DNA from: Marixanthomonas sp002364245
Lineage (GTDB): Bacteria; Bacteroidota; Bacteroidia; Flavobacteriales; Flavobacteriaceae
Assembly: GCA_963973455.1 (NCBI GenBank)
Contig: CAXAZF010000001.1
Span: forward strand, 383,647-447,646
Reading direction: 5' to 3'
DNA: 64,000 nucleotides
Positions within the stretch are counted from its first letter, which is position 1. Each line of letters begins with the position of its first letter. Below are positions 16,542-25,543 of the stretch, piece by piece. A program made the position numbers and the translations under genes. The notes beneath the pieces are model-generated. The model was not told the DNA's origin and did no database searches. It worked only from the letters and a program-made list of their open reading frames with translations.

Positions 16542-19031
16542 ATGACAACTCGTTTTACGCTCCTCTTTTTATTTATTTCTACCATAACATTCGCACAGCT
16601 TCAATCTCCTGATGAGTTTTTAGAGTATAAAATCGGTACTCAGTTTTCACGACATGCAGATGTAGTTAATTACTTTGAACACGTAGCCGAGAACAGCAAT
16701 ATGGTTACCTACCAAACCTATGGTAAAACCAATGAGCGTAGATCGCTTACCTACGCTATTGTTTCTTCAGAAGCAAATATCAAGAATATTGAAACCATTA
16801 GAACCAATAATCTAAAGAGTATAGGGATCGAATCTGGTTCTGCCAATCCTGAAAAAGCTATTGTCTGGCTTAGCTATAACGTACATGGCAATGAAGCTTC
16901 TAGTACTGAGGCGGCGATAAATACGCTGTATAAATTAATTACTGAAAAGCAAGATTGGTTGCAAAATACGATTGTTATTATTGACCCATCTGTAAATCCC
17001 GATGGTCGGGACCGTTATGTTAACTGGTACAACCAAGTAAAAGCATCTCCATATAACGCATCGCAAGAAGCAACCGAACATCACGAACCTTGGCCAGGCG
17101 GACGCCCAAATCATTACCTTTTTGACTTGAACCGTGATTGGGCCTGGGCTTCTCAAGTAGAAAGCCGTGAGCGTCTTAAACTATACAATAAATGGATGCC
17201 ACAGATACACGTAGATTTTCACGAACAAGGTATTAATAACCCTTATTATTTTGCCCCCGCAGCCGAACCATTTCACGAAATTATCACCCCTTTTCAGCGG
17301 GATTTTCAAACACAAATTGGTAAAAACCACGCTAAATATTTTGACAAAGAAGGTTGGCTATTCTTTACCCGCGAACGATTCGACTTATTATATCCTAGTT
17401 ATGGGGACACCTACCCTATTTATATGGGAGCCATTGGGATGACTTATGAGCAGGCCGGGCACGGATTTGCAGGTTTGGGCATTAATACCGACGAAGGATT
17501 TGAGCTTACCTTAGAAGATCGTGTGGCTCACCATACCACTACAGGACTTTCTACCATAGAAGTAGCATCTAAGAATGCGGCTACATTAACTTCAGAATTC
17601 AAGAAGTTTTTCACCAACACCAATTTAAAACACAAAAGCTATGTGCTAACCGGAAAGCCAGATAACATTCATGCATTAACTGAATTATTAGACATTCATC
17701 AAATACAATATGGTTATACCAATAGTGGAACGGTTACAGGCTATAATTATGCGGATGCCAAATCTGGTTCTATGAAAGCTGAACATGCGTTGGTGGTGAG
17801 CACCAACCAGCCAAAGGGTAAAATGGTGCAGGTTTTATTTGAACCTAAAACAAAACTTTCCACTCCCGTCACCTATGATATTACTGCGTGGAGTCTTCCC
17901 TATGCGTACGGATTGGATGCCGTAGCGAGCACCTCATTGGTTTCGGCAACTGCAAATCCGCCTGCTACTTTTAAAAACAATACTACGGTTTCAAATGCTG
18001 CCGGTTATATTACCAAGTGGAACAGTATGGACGATGCTACTTTTTTGGCTGATTTGCTGAAACACGATATCCGTGTGCGTTTTTCAGAAAAGAAATTAAG
18101 TTTTAATGGAACTACTTTTGACCGTGGAAGTTTAGTTATTACACGAAGTGACAATAAAAATAATACCACTTTTGATACCACCGTAACCGAATTGGCTAAC
18201 AAACACAAACGGGTATTGTACGCTTCAAATACCAGTTTTGCCGATACGATGACCGACTTTGGTTCACCCGATATTAAGATGGTTAACAAACAACGTATCG
18301 CCGTATTACGCGGAGAAGGTACGTCTTCGTTAAGTTATGGTGCTATTTGGCACTTTTTTGAAAAGCAATTGGAATATCCAATCACTTCAATTAACACAGA
18401 TGATTTTGAGGACATCAACCTACGCAACTATGATGTACTCGTCATGCCCGATGGTTGGTATGATGGTGTTTTAAATGATGACACCTTTGCTACCCTAAAA
18501 AATTGGGTACGTAGTGGTGGTAAAGTGATAGCCATAGGCAATGCCTTACGCAGTTTTAAAGGGAAAGATGATTTTGCTTTAAAAATGAATAAAGAAGAAT
18601 CTAAACAAGAAAGCAGCGATTCAACCAAAAGCGATAACCTTACTCCCTACGACCAACGGGAGCGGGAAAGCACCAAAAACATGATTACCGGAAGTATCTT
18701 TAAAGTAATGATGGATCCTTCGCACCCTATGGCTTTTGGGTATGACGATACGTATTTCAGTTTAAAGTTAGGCAGTACCTCCTATAGCTTTTTAGACTCC
18801 GGTTATAATGTAGGTTATATTAAAGGCGAAGCAGAAAATGTTTCTGGGTTTGCAGGCGATGATGCCAAAAAAAGTTTAACCAACTCATTAGTATTTGGTG
18901 AAGATAGATTAGGGCAAGGTTCGGTAATCTATTTGGTGGACGATGTCCTGTTCCGTTCGTTCTGGCAGAATGGAAAATTACTATTTGTAAACAGTCTATT
19001 TTTCGTAAATAACAATGCTTTTACCCTTTAA
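16542..19031 (+). CDS. M14 family zinc carboxypeptidase, secreted
   Basis: The protein has 829 residues from the ATG at 16542, chosen because it directly starts a signal peptide (MTTRFTLLFLFISTITFAQ). An upstream in-frame start at 16458 would add a non-signal leader inside a repeat. Zinc ligands of the M14 peptidase fold are visible: NVHGNEASS (His115, Glu118) and MPQIHVDFHEQG (His223 or His227). NPDGRDRYVNWY and LFDLNRDW are typical of this bacterial M14 branch. The second half looks like a class I glutamine amidotransferase-like fold (VLVMPDGWYDG, LKNWVRSGGKVIAIG). It is likely a periplasmic or secreted peptidase; the substrate is unknown. Confidence 0.88.
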   Translation: MTTRFTLLFLFISTITFAQLQSPDEFLEYKIGTQFSRHADVVNYFEHVAENSNMVTYQTYGKTNERRSLTYAIVSSEANIKNIETIRTNNLKSIGIESGSANPEKAIVWLSYNVHGNEASSTEAAINTLYKLITEKQDWLQNTIVIIDPSVNPDGRDRYVNWYNQVKASPYNASQEATEHHEPWPGGRPNHYLFDLNRDWAWASQVESRERLKLYNKWMPQIHVDFHEQGINNPYYFAPAAEPFHEIITPFQRDFQTQIGKNHAKYFDKEGWLFFTRERFDLLYPSYGDTYPIYMGAIGMTYEQAGHGFAGLGINTDEGFELTLEDRVAHHTTTGLSTIEVASKNAATLTSEFKKFFTNTNLKHKSYVLTGKPDNIHALTELLDIHQIQYGYTNSGTVTGYNYADAKSGSMKAEHALVVSTNQPKGKMVQVLFEPKTKLSTPVTYDITAWSLPYAYGLDAVASTSLVSATANPPATFKNNTTVSNAAGYITKWNSMDDATFLADLLKHDIRVRFSEKKLSFNGTTFDRGSLVITRSDNKNNTTFDTTVTELANKHKRVLYASNTSFADTMTDFGSPDIKMVNKQRIAVLRGEGTSSLSYGAIWHFFEKQLEYPITSINTDDFEDINLRNYDVLVMPDGWYDGVLNDDTFATLKNWVRSGGKVIAIGNALRSFKGKDDFALKMNKEESKQESSDSTKSDNLTPYDQRERESTKNMITGSIFKVMMDPSHPMAFGYDDTYFSLKLGSTSYSFLDSGYNVGYIKGEAENVSGFAGDDAKKSLTNSLVFGEDRLGQGSVIYLVDDVLFRSFWQNGKLLFVNSLFFVNNNAFTL

Positions 19032-19106
19032 ATTAAACTCTTAAAATAGTGTAAAACAGCCATTAAAAGTATGCGCTTTATAGTACCTTCGGAAAAAAGA
19101 AGTATT

Positions 19107-19910
19107 ATGAAACGTATATTTTTACTTACCCTAACGGTGCTGTTTTTTGCAGCCTGTAACAATTCAGAAAAGAAGAAAACGGAAGAAACTCCCATGACTG
19201 CGGAAATAGAACAACCAGAAACCATGGATAAACCTGCTTCCGAAGATTTTATAAACATCACCCCTATTGAGCACGCCACGATGGTGCTGCAATGGGATGA
19301 TACTGTATTATATGTTGATCCTGTTGGTGGTGCCGAAGCTTTTGAAGGACGGCCAAGTCCAAATATAATATTGGTAACCGATATTCACGGCGACCATATG
19401 AATGCCGAAACCATTCAGGTCGTATTAACCGATAAAACAAAGCTAATTGCCCCACAAGCCGTAGCCGACAAGCTGCCAAAAGACCTTCAAGATAAAGTAC
19501 AGGTGATGAACAATGGTGAAAGTGCGATACATTCTAATATTGCCATAGAGGCCATCCCAATGTATAACCTACGCGAAGAGGCCTTGAAATTTCATGAAAA
19601 AGGGCGCGGTAATGGCTATATTCTTGAAAAAGATGACAAGCGCGTTTATATTTCTGGCGACACGGAAGACATCCCAGAAATGCGTAACCTAAGCAATATC
19701 GACATTGCCTTTGTGTGTATGAACTTACCTTACACCATGCCAGTTGACAAAGCCGCTGAAGCGGTGTTGGCTTTTAAACCCAAAGTTGTATATCCTTACC
19801 ACTTTAGAGGGACAGAAGGCTTAAGCGATGTTAGCAAGTTTAAAGATTTGGTAAATAAAGGAGACCAATCTATTACCGTAACCCAATTAGATTGGTATCC
19901 TAATCAATAA
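19107..19910 (+). CDS. MBL-fold metal-dependent hydrolase, lipoprotein
   Basis: The protein has 267 residues from the ATG at 19107, which opens a lipoprotein signal (MKRIFLLTLTVLFFAAC, Cys17); an earlier in-frame ATG at 19071 would disrupt the signal. The metallo-beta-lactamase fold is seen in DIHGDHMNAETI (metal site), RVYISGDTEDIPEM and the late YPYHFRG. It belongs to the UlaG/UPF0173-like branch. A lipid anchor puts it outside the cytoplasm, unlike the second MBL protein at 34.7 kb. It starts 75 bp after the M14 peptidase gene and may be co-transcribed; the substrate is unknown. Confidence 0.85.
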   Translation: MKRIFLLTLTVLFFAACNNSEKKKTEETPMTAEIEQPETMDKPASEDFINITPIEHATMVLQWDDTVLYVDPVGGAEAFEGRPSPNIILVTDIHGDHMNAETIQVVLTDKTKLIAPQAVADKLPKDLQDKVQVMNNGESAIHSNIAIEAIPMYNLREEALKFHEKGRGNGYILEKDDKRVYISGDTEDIPEMRNLSNIDIAFVCMNLPYTMPVDKAAEAVLAFKPKVVYPYHFRGTEGLSDVSKFKDLVNKGDQSITVTQLDWYPNQ

Positions 19911-20050
19911 AAAAGAAGTATTACTATCCTACATATGCTTAAAAGTTGCCTATAAACACTCTAATTTAAAGGCTTTTCTTTTGGTATTAATTGAGGTTGC
20001 TTCGGGCTTTGTTCGTAAAACGTCCTTTTTCGGAAAATAGACCATACCCG

Positions 20051-20089
20051 TTCCCGAAGGATCCCCGAAGGAACCCCGAACAAAACCCC
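20051..20089. repeat. Short tandem repeat of CCCGAAGGA-like units
   Basis: Three consecutive 10-11-bp units (TTCCCGAAGGA, TCCCCGAAGGA, ACCCCGAACAA) run into AACCCC. It stands out by its C/G content from the AT-rich surroundings. No coding role is supported. Confidence 0.6.
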
Positions 20090-20385
20090 TATAACTTGGT
20101 GTAAAGTCTGCAACCGTCATCAACTGAATGCAGTTGAATGCAACGGCCGTCATATACCATTATACAACTGCAACAGATAGCAGACTCAGTCAAAGGTCGT
20201 CAAACGCCGTCATTTGTTATCAATTGGTTACAGCATATTGGAAGTTTTAATGGGTTGTTGTAGTTTTGGTAGTGTGAGGTTACTAGGGTTAAACAATTAG
20301 ATTGCTACAACGTTGGAGTATTGGAGGGCTGGTTGGTATATGGGTAGGTTAATAAATAGGGTGTTTTGGAATGACAAGAAACAAA

Positions 20386-20413
20386 AGCCAAGAGTCAAGT
20401 GTCAAGAGGCAAG
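20386..20413. repeat. Heptanucleotide tandem repeat, four units
   Basis: The units AGCCAAG, AGTCAAG, TGTCAAG and AGGCAAG follow each other without gaps. The shared pattern is NGNCAAG. This type of degenerate 7-mer array is prone to slippage and lies in non-coding DNA. Confidence 0.65.
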
Positions 20414-20587
20414 AATTAGTACACAAGAAGTATGATTTTATGGTTTGGGTTTTTTGAGTATATTTGAAGGGTACTCCCCTATTTAATTATTGAATTGAAT
20501 ACACTTTTTAACGTGTATTAATTATATCAGGCCAAATAAACTTTCTAATACATGAAAGGTATCGGTATAAATCAGCTAACAAAATTT

Positions 20588-21037
20588 ATGAAAAAAATAT
20601 CTTTAACAATTATTATAAGTATGCTATTAATTGGTTGTGGTAGCTCTAAGAAGCTTTCATATTCACTTACCCTTTTTGCAAAACTAGAAACAAGAAAGTG
20701 TGAAAAACATAGTATTGATTCATATTTATTACAAACAGGAAATTTTGAAAGTAAAGGCTCCATAAATGGTATTAGAACATATCAATCTTTTAGTAAGTAC
20801 AAGGATATAATTACTATAAATACATACGATTTTAAAAATTATTATTACTTAGGAACTAACAATCCAGATATTTATAATTTTATTAAAGATAATGGAACGT
20901 TTTTGGGTACAGCAACTGATGAAAATGATAATGGAAAAACATCTCTAAAATACCAGCTATATGATAACAGTTTTTACATTGGAATGGAAGAATCTCCGTA
21001 TGGTATGATATATAAAATCCAATCATTATGCGATTAA
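20588..21037 (+). CDS. Hypothetical lipoprotein in an AT-rich gene pair
   Basis: The protein has 149 residues from the ATG at 20588, which begins a lipoprotein signal ending LLIGC (Cys17); an in-frame ATG at 20552 is too far upstream for the signal. The body is rich in Lys, Tyr and Asn, with two cysteines besides the lipid one, and matches no family I recognise. The gene is markedly more AT-rich than its neighbours and overlaps the next gene by 10 bp, so the two are translationally coupled. It may be a recently acquired pair. Confidence 0.55.
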   Translation: MKKISLTIIISMLLIGCGSSKKLSYSLTLFAKLETRKCEKHSIDSYLLQTGNFESKGSINGIRTYQSFSKYKDIITINTYDFKNYYYLGTNNPDIYNFIKDNGTFLGTATDENDNGKTSLKYQLYDNSFYIGMEESPYGMIYKIQSLCD

Positions 21038-21627
21038 ATCTTTTAGTAATGTTATTAGTTTGTGCTAATTGCTTCGCACAACAAGTTGATTACAATTATT
21101 TCATAACATCTCCGCAAAAGCTAAAATCATTTCTTTATGAAAATTCAGAGTATTTTTCGAGTGGTAATTCAAAAACACCCTATTTTCATGGAAAAACCAA
21201 TGATATAATAATTCGTTTTTATGAAACAACAGGCATTTATGCTATAATCGAATTTCAATCAAAATCAGAGTTTTTAAAAGCTATTCAAAAAATAAAACAG
21301 AAGGCAATATTTGATTTTAAATATTGCACTGATTATTCCAGTAACATTTCTTATAATTATAGAACAAACAATGATAATAAAATTCGTTTCAATTTTAGTG
21401 ATTATAAAATATCACTTCAATTTCCTTCAAAGTTAAATAGTTATATTGATAGCAATTTAGAATTCTTAACCGTATTTATTTGTATGAGCAAAGACGCTTA
21501 CGCTTATCACACAAATTTAAGATGTGAAGGACTTGGCAATTGTGATGTTGATATAGGAAAATCCAACATTAAGCAAGCAAAAGAATATGGCTTCCGTATT
21601 TGTGAGATTTGCACTAACGATGAATAG
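21028..21627 (+). CDS. Secreted protein with C-terminal Cys/His cluster
   Basis: The protein has 199 residues with a signal peptide (about 1-18, core LLVMLLVCANCFA). Residues 1-150 are unrecognised and Tyr/Asn/Lys-rich. The C-terminus has the pattern AYAYH-x4-C-x-GL-x2-C followed by A-x3-GF-x2-C-x2-C, with cysteines in LRCEGLGNCD and RICEICTNDE. Similar tails occur on many short Bacteroidota proteins and look like a small zinc-binding knuckle (inference from spacing). It overlaps the preceding lipoprotein gene by 10 bp and is followed by a hairpin terminator. Confidence 0.55.
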   Translation: MRLNLLVMLLVCANCFAQQVDYNYFITSPQKLKSFLYENSEYFSSGNSKTPYFHGKTNDIIIRFYETTGIYAIIEFQSKSEFLKAIQKIKQKAIFDFKYCTDYSSNISYNYRTNNDNKIRFNFSDYKISLQFPSKLNSYIDSNLEFLTVFICMSKDAYAYHTNLRCEGLGNCDVDIGKSNIKQAKEYGFRICEICTNDE

Positions 21628-21658
21628 AATAGCTATTGCGAGTGCGAGCCTACTTACG

Positions 21659-21678
21659 AAAATCCTCGCGGATTTTTT
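21659..21678 (+). terminator. Terminator after the AT-rich gene pair
   Basis: AAAATCC, a TCGC loop and GGATTTTTT form a 7-bp stem with a T-tract, 32 bp after the stop at 21627. Confidence 0.75.
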
Positions 21679-21835
21679 ATTCGGTTTGTATTTGCTAAAT
21701 TAGGTGCTTAAACCGCTCTACAAAATATTATACGAAACCGATACAAAAACATGGCAACAAAAGTTAAGAGCGATACAATGAGATTATAAAAAAACATTGT
21801 ATAAAGAAAAGGAGAATTAATCCAATTGAAATAGT

Positions 21836-22198
21836 ATGAAAACTACACCCGAACACAATGAGCGAATGGCAAAACTGACATTTGCATCGGTATATCCACA
21901 TTACATTACAAAAGTGGAGCGGAAAGACAGAACTAAAGAAGAACTACACCAAGTAATAGCATGGTTAACAGGTTTTGACGAGAATGCCCTGCAAGAAATG
22001 ATCGATGAAAAAGCCACCTTCAAAACATTCTTTGATAAAGCAACCTTAAACCCGAATGCTCCTAAAATAACCGGTGTTATTTGTGGCTATAGAATAGAAG
22101 AAATCGAAAACCCACTCACCAAACAAGTTCGTTATTTAGATAAATTGGTTGACGAATTAGCAAAAGGTAAAAAGATGGAGAAGATTTTGCGTAAATAA
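21836..22198 (+). CDS. DUF2200 domain protein
   Basis: This 120-residue protein matches the DUF2200 family along its whole length: MAKLTFASVYPHYITKVERK, then HQVIAWLTGFDENAL, ITGVICGYRIEEIENPL and the C-terminal RYLDKLVDELAKGKKMEKIL. The family is cytoplasmic and of unknown function. A purine-rich AAGGAGAA lies about 20 bp upstream. The gene appears monocistronic within the variable patch, and its sequence is better conserved than that of the two genes before it. Confidence 0.9.
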   Translation: MKTTPEHNERMAKLTFASVYPHYITKVERKDRTKEELHQVIAWLTGFDENALQEMIDEKATFKTFFDKATLNPNAPKITGVICGYRIEEIENPLTKQVRYLDKLVDELAKGKKMEKILRK

Positions 22199-22203
22199 TA
22201 ACT

Positions 22204-22267
22204 TATCACGAAAACGGCACACAAATGGTACAACTTGCAAAATCAACTACGGCTGGATTGCAATAGA
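22204..22267 (+). pseudogene. Possible remnant of a coding 3' end
   Basis: Immediately after the DUF2200 stop, one frame reads TYHENGTQMVQLAKSTTAGLQ-like sequence (20 residues or so) to a TAG, without a usable start. The YHENGT start resembles a MORN-type repeat. It may be the end of a lost gene or chance reading; the evidence is thin. Confidence 0.2.
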
Positions 22268-22693
22268 CTACTCCCTTTCGCATAAAATACCCCAAATAGT
22301 AATTGCCTGCTCTTCAGTATTTAATTTCACTCTGTTTTTGTCCAGTACTTCCACCTCATTAGGGTTGTTGTATTGCGCATCAAACAACGCAGTGGCATCG
22401 AAACCCTTACTTAAAAATTGAAGTGTTTTCCAATTGCCCTCCCCTATATATGTTCCTTTTTCGGAGCGTACTACGGGTTTGTCATTGGTTTCCGGTTGAG
22501 GGATGCTTTTAAAATTCAACTGGAAAGTATTGTTTTTAAAAAAGAGCAACGAAATAGCAGCTACGCCATTGCCCAAACTTTTATAGGCAACGGTCTGCTC
22601 GGTACCGAGGGTAACCTCAGCAGTCTGTTTTTTACTGCCGCAAGCGGTAAAAAGCGATAGTAAGATTACTACAAGAAAATACTTTTTAAACAT
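22268..22693 (-). CDS. Lipoprotein of unknown function
   Basis: The protein has 141 residues with a lipoprotein signal ending LLSLFTAC (Cys18). The mature part has a beta-rich, small-barrel look (KNNTFQLNFKSI, SEKGTYIGEGNWKTLQF) reminiscent of NlpE N-terminal or lipocalin-like stress lipoproteins, and ends in ILCERE with one further cysteine. No family assignment is made. It is monocistronic, convergent with DUF2200 and divergent from the Asp-box protein gene. Confidence 0.6.
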   Translation of the reverse strand: MFKKYFLVVILLSLFTACGSKKQTAEVTLGTEQTVAYKSLGNGVAAISLLFFKNNTFQLNFKSIPQPETNDKPVVRSEKGTYIGEGNWKTLQFLSKGFDATALFDAQYNNPNEVEVLDKNRVKLNTEEQAITIWGILCERE

Positions 22694-22817
22694 AAGGTTG
22701 GTTTGTTGATAGATACTTCATTTCACTTATTAAACTAAAAATCACATATCAGGTTTAACACTATAATAGGCTAATTTATAGTATTTTTAAATGAATTTAG
22801 AATTTTAACTACTACTT

Positions 22818-25361
22818 ATGAAAACTTTTTACTTCCTATTATTAGTTGCCATTAGCTCTATACTTACTTATATTTTGGTCTTTTCGGAAACAGAACCAGA
22901 AGCCCGTATAAACGAAACGGAAGCCTATTTTGAAGAATACCCCAGCGACTGGATGTATTACCAACGCGCTTACCCCGATAATTACATAGATGTATCGGCT
23001 TTACAAAAAGCCAAAACACGTGTACAATCGATAGTAAATAATAGAAATCTAAACGGAAGTGATTGGACCTTAGCAGGCCCTTTAAATACTGGTGGTAGAA
23101 TAACCGATGTAGCCATTTCGCCAGATAGTGACGATGTACTTTATGTTGCCGCAGCCACTGGAGGGGTTTTTAAAACAACTGATCAAGGTGCTAATTGGTC
23201 ACCTATTTTTGATGAAGAAGGCCCTATGTCTATTGGTGATCTTGCCATCGCCCCCTCTAATGCTAACATTATATATGTAGGAACCGGAGAAGCAAACGGT
23301 AGCTCCAACTCGGGTGCGTTCTTTGGGGATGGTGTCTATCGCTCTAATGATGCGGGTGCCACTTGGAGCAACATTGGTCTTGCGGAGAGTCAGCATATTG
23401 GGCGTATCGCTGTGGACCCTACCGACCCTGACCGTCTGTTTGTAGCTGCTACCGGAACATTATACGGTCATAATCCAGAGCGCGGGGTCTACCGTACTAC
23501 CAATGGCGGAACAGATTGGGAGCAAGTATTACACGTAACGGATTCTACTGCTGCTATTGATGTAGCGATGAACCCACAAAATACCGATATACTGTATGCC
23601 GCTATGTGGGAACGTACTCGTCAACCTTGGCAACGGGATTATGCGGGGGTTACCTCAGCCATCCACCGTTCTATGGATGGAGGTGATACTTGGGAAGAGC
23701 TGGGAGCTAGCAATGGTTTACCTGCCCCTTCTACGCAAACTGGGCGTATTGGCTTGGCTGTATCGGCTTCAGACCCATCAACTATATATGCACGTTTTAC
23801 TACCAATGAAATAACCAACGAGTTTAATGGTTTATATAAATCTACCGACAATGGAGATACGTGGAATCTAGTTACATTAGGTGCTTTAACAGGTATCGAT
23901 TCCAGTTTTGGATGGTATTTTGGGAATGTACGTGTAGATCCTACCGATCCGGAAACGGTTTGGGTGATTGGGTTTCAGTTAGCCAGAAGTAACAACAGCG
24001 GTGATAGTTGGAGTAACATCAGCGGGATGCATGTAGATCACCACGCCTTGGAATATTCTACCAATAACAATGATTTTCTCTTAGCAGGAAACGATGGTGG
24101 GGCTTATATTTCACAGAATGGTGGAAATAATTGGACGAAGTTTGAAAACCTACCCATTACACAGTTTTACAATATCGAAGTAGATAATTTAGCACCACAA
24201 AATCTATATGGTGGCACCCAAGATAACAATACCATTAGAACCACAACTGCCAGCACTGATGATTGGGAAGCAGTTTGGGGAGGTGATGGTTTTCACGTAG
24301 GGATTGACCCAGTAGACAATAATTATATATATGTAGAATCGCAATATGGAAATTTAGGGCGTTCCACCAATGGAGGCGCTTCTTTTTCAAATGCAACTAG
24401 CGGTATTAGTGGCAGCGACCGAAACAATTGGAATACGCCAGTAGTAATTTCGCCTTTTAATACGGAAATGGTGTACTACGGAACCCAACGCTTATATTCC
24501 TCTACCCATGCAGCATTTTGGTCGCCCATTAGCCCAGATCTCACAAATGGCCAACACCCAAGTGGTTCACTTACCTACGGAACCTTGACAGCGATAGCGC
24601 CTTCGTATTTAAATTTAGAAACCATTTATACCGGTAGCGATGACGGAAACGTGAACGTAACGTTTGATGGAGGTGATACGTGGGAAAATATAAGTGCTAG
24701 CCTTCCAGACCGATATGTGACTTCAGTAGCGATTTCGCCTAGTGATGATATGGTTGCATATGTAACATTTTCGGGCTACAATAGATTAGACTATACTCCT
24801 CACGTATTTAAAACAGAAGACGGCGGACAAAATTGGATTGACATTTCAGGAAACTTACCAGAAATACCTGTTAATGATCTTATACTAACAGCAGATGAAA
24901 GCCTACTATTTGTGGCTACCGATGTGAATGTTTGGTATTCTGAAAACGATGGCGCCAATTGGACCGTATTAGGAAACGAATTGCCTATGACGCTTACCCG
25001 CGACTTAAAAATACACGAACCTACCCAAACTTTATACGCAGGAACGTATGGGCGGTCTATTCATAGTTATGACATTAGCACCATTATATTAGGAACTGAA
25101 AATTACACTGTTACGGAAGAAGAAGTAACACTCTACCCTGTTCCTGCTACTACAGAATTAAATATACGTCATTCGTTAACCAGCGAGGGCTCTATTACAG
25201 TATATGATAACACAGGACGAAACGTAAAAAATTTGTTTTCAGGTTCTTTAGAAGCATCAAGCCAACAATCTTTTTCAATTGCTGATTTACCTTCCGGAAT
25301 TTATTTTATACGAATTATTTCAGAAGAAAAAGCTATTTCAAAACAGTTTGTGGTGAAGTAA
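22818..25361 (+). CDS. Secreted Asp-box beta-propeller protein with T9SS sorting domain
   Basis: The protein has 847 residues. An N-terminal hydrophobic segment (FYFLLLVAISSILTYILVF) serves as the export signal. The body contains many Asp-box repeats of the S-x-D-x-G-x-TW kind, for example TTDQGANWSP, SNDAGATWSN, SMDGGDTWEE, STDNGDTWNL, TEDGGQNWID and SENDGANWTV, which form sialidase/VPS10-like propeller blades. The C-terminal 75 residues are a type A T9SS sorting domain (VTLYPVPATTELNI, DLPSGIYFIRI, SKQFVVK). Predicted location is the cell surface or medium. Sialidase catalytic residues were not identified, so a binding or peptidase-accessory role is as likely as hydrolysis. Confidence 0.88.
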   Translation: MKTFYFLLLVAISSILTYILVFSETEPEARINETEAYFEEYPSDWMYYQRAYPDNYIDVSALQKAKTRVQSIVNNRNLNGSDWTLAGPLNTGGRITDVAISPDSDDVLYVAAATGGVFKTTDQGANWSPIFDEEGPMSIGDLAIAPSNANIIYVGTGEANGSSNSGAFFGDGVYRSNDAGATWSNIGLAESQHIGRIAVDPTDPDRLFVAATGTLYGHNPERGVYRTTNGGTDWEQVLHVTDSTAAIDVAMNPQNTDILYAAMWERTRQPWQRDYAGVTSAIHRSMDGGDTWEELGASNGLPAPSTQTGRIGLAVSASDPSTIYARFTTNEITNEFNGLYKSTDNGDTWNLVTLGALTGIDSSFGWYFGNVRVDPTDPETVWVIGFQLARSNNSGDSWSNISGMHVDHHALEYSTNNNDFLLAGNDGGAYISQNGGNNWTKFENLPITQFYNIEVDNLAPQNLYGGTQDNNTIRTTTASTDDWEAVWGGDGFHVGIDPVDNNYIYVESQYGNLGRSTNGGASFSNATSGISGSDRNNWNTPVVISPFNTEMVYYGTQRLYSSTHAAFWSPISPDLTNGQHPSGSLTYGTLTAIAPSYLNLETIYTGSDDGNVNVTFDGGDTWENISASLPDRYVTSVAISPSDDMVAYVTFSGYNRLDYTPHVFKTEDGGQNWIDISGNLPEIPVNDLILTADESLLFVATDVNVWYSENDGANWTVLGNELPMTLTRDLKIHEPTQTLYAGTYGRSIHSYDISTIILGTENYTVTEEEVTLYPVPATTELNIRHSLTSEGSITVYDNTGRNVKNLFSGSLEASSQQSFSIADLPSGIYFIRIISEEKAISKQFVVK

Positions 25362-25388
25362 AATAAGAAGGAATTTACAGTATTATTA

Positions 25389-25487
25389 CTGTCTGTTCGA
25401 GTCCTTCGGCTTCTCTCAGGATAAACTAAAGTCGAGAACTACTTATGTGTAGCACTCAGTAGGTTTAGACTGCGCTCAACCGGACAG
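25389..25487. repeat. Degenerate palindromic intergenic repeat
   Basis: CTGTCTGTTCGAGTC at the left and GACTGCGCTCAACCGGACAG at the right are imperfect inverted arms. GTCGAGAAC lies between them, at about 25432-25440. It resembles the GTTCGAGCGCAGTCGAGAAC-type repeats often seen between genes in Bacteroidota (recollection, not a search). It sits between convergent genes and may be a decayed mobile or REP-like unit. Confidence 0.5.
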
Positions 25488-25543
25488 CTTTAGTTATTAA
25501 ATATGTTATAACTAATCTTTCGTTTACAGAAAAACTATTCAGA

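Larger units (their letters stand above)
19911..20587. other. 677-bp non-coding region with several short repeats
   Basis: No credible gene was found. The region holds a GC-rich tandem of CCCGAAGGA-like units (20051-20089), repeated CCGTCAT segments each followed by CAACTG or CAATTG (20114-20226), a CAACTGAATGCAGTTG inverted repeat (about 20121-20136), and a heptamer tandem (20386-20413). It marks the left edge of a patch with unrecognised, AT-rich genes. Confidence 0.6.

Noticed and set aside
19950..20153. 67-residue open frame on the minus strand
   Set aside because: It is made by the CCCGAAGGA repeat tract (giving RGSFGDPSG-like residues), has no signal peptide or family features, and lies in clearly non-coding DNA.
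20386..20413. CRISPR-like array
   Set aside because: The units are contiguous 7-mers without spacers, and no cas genes are present.
22818..25361. Sialidase
   Set aside because: Asp-boxes are present but the arginine triad and other catalytic residues could not be identified, so only a propeller protein is called.
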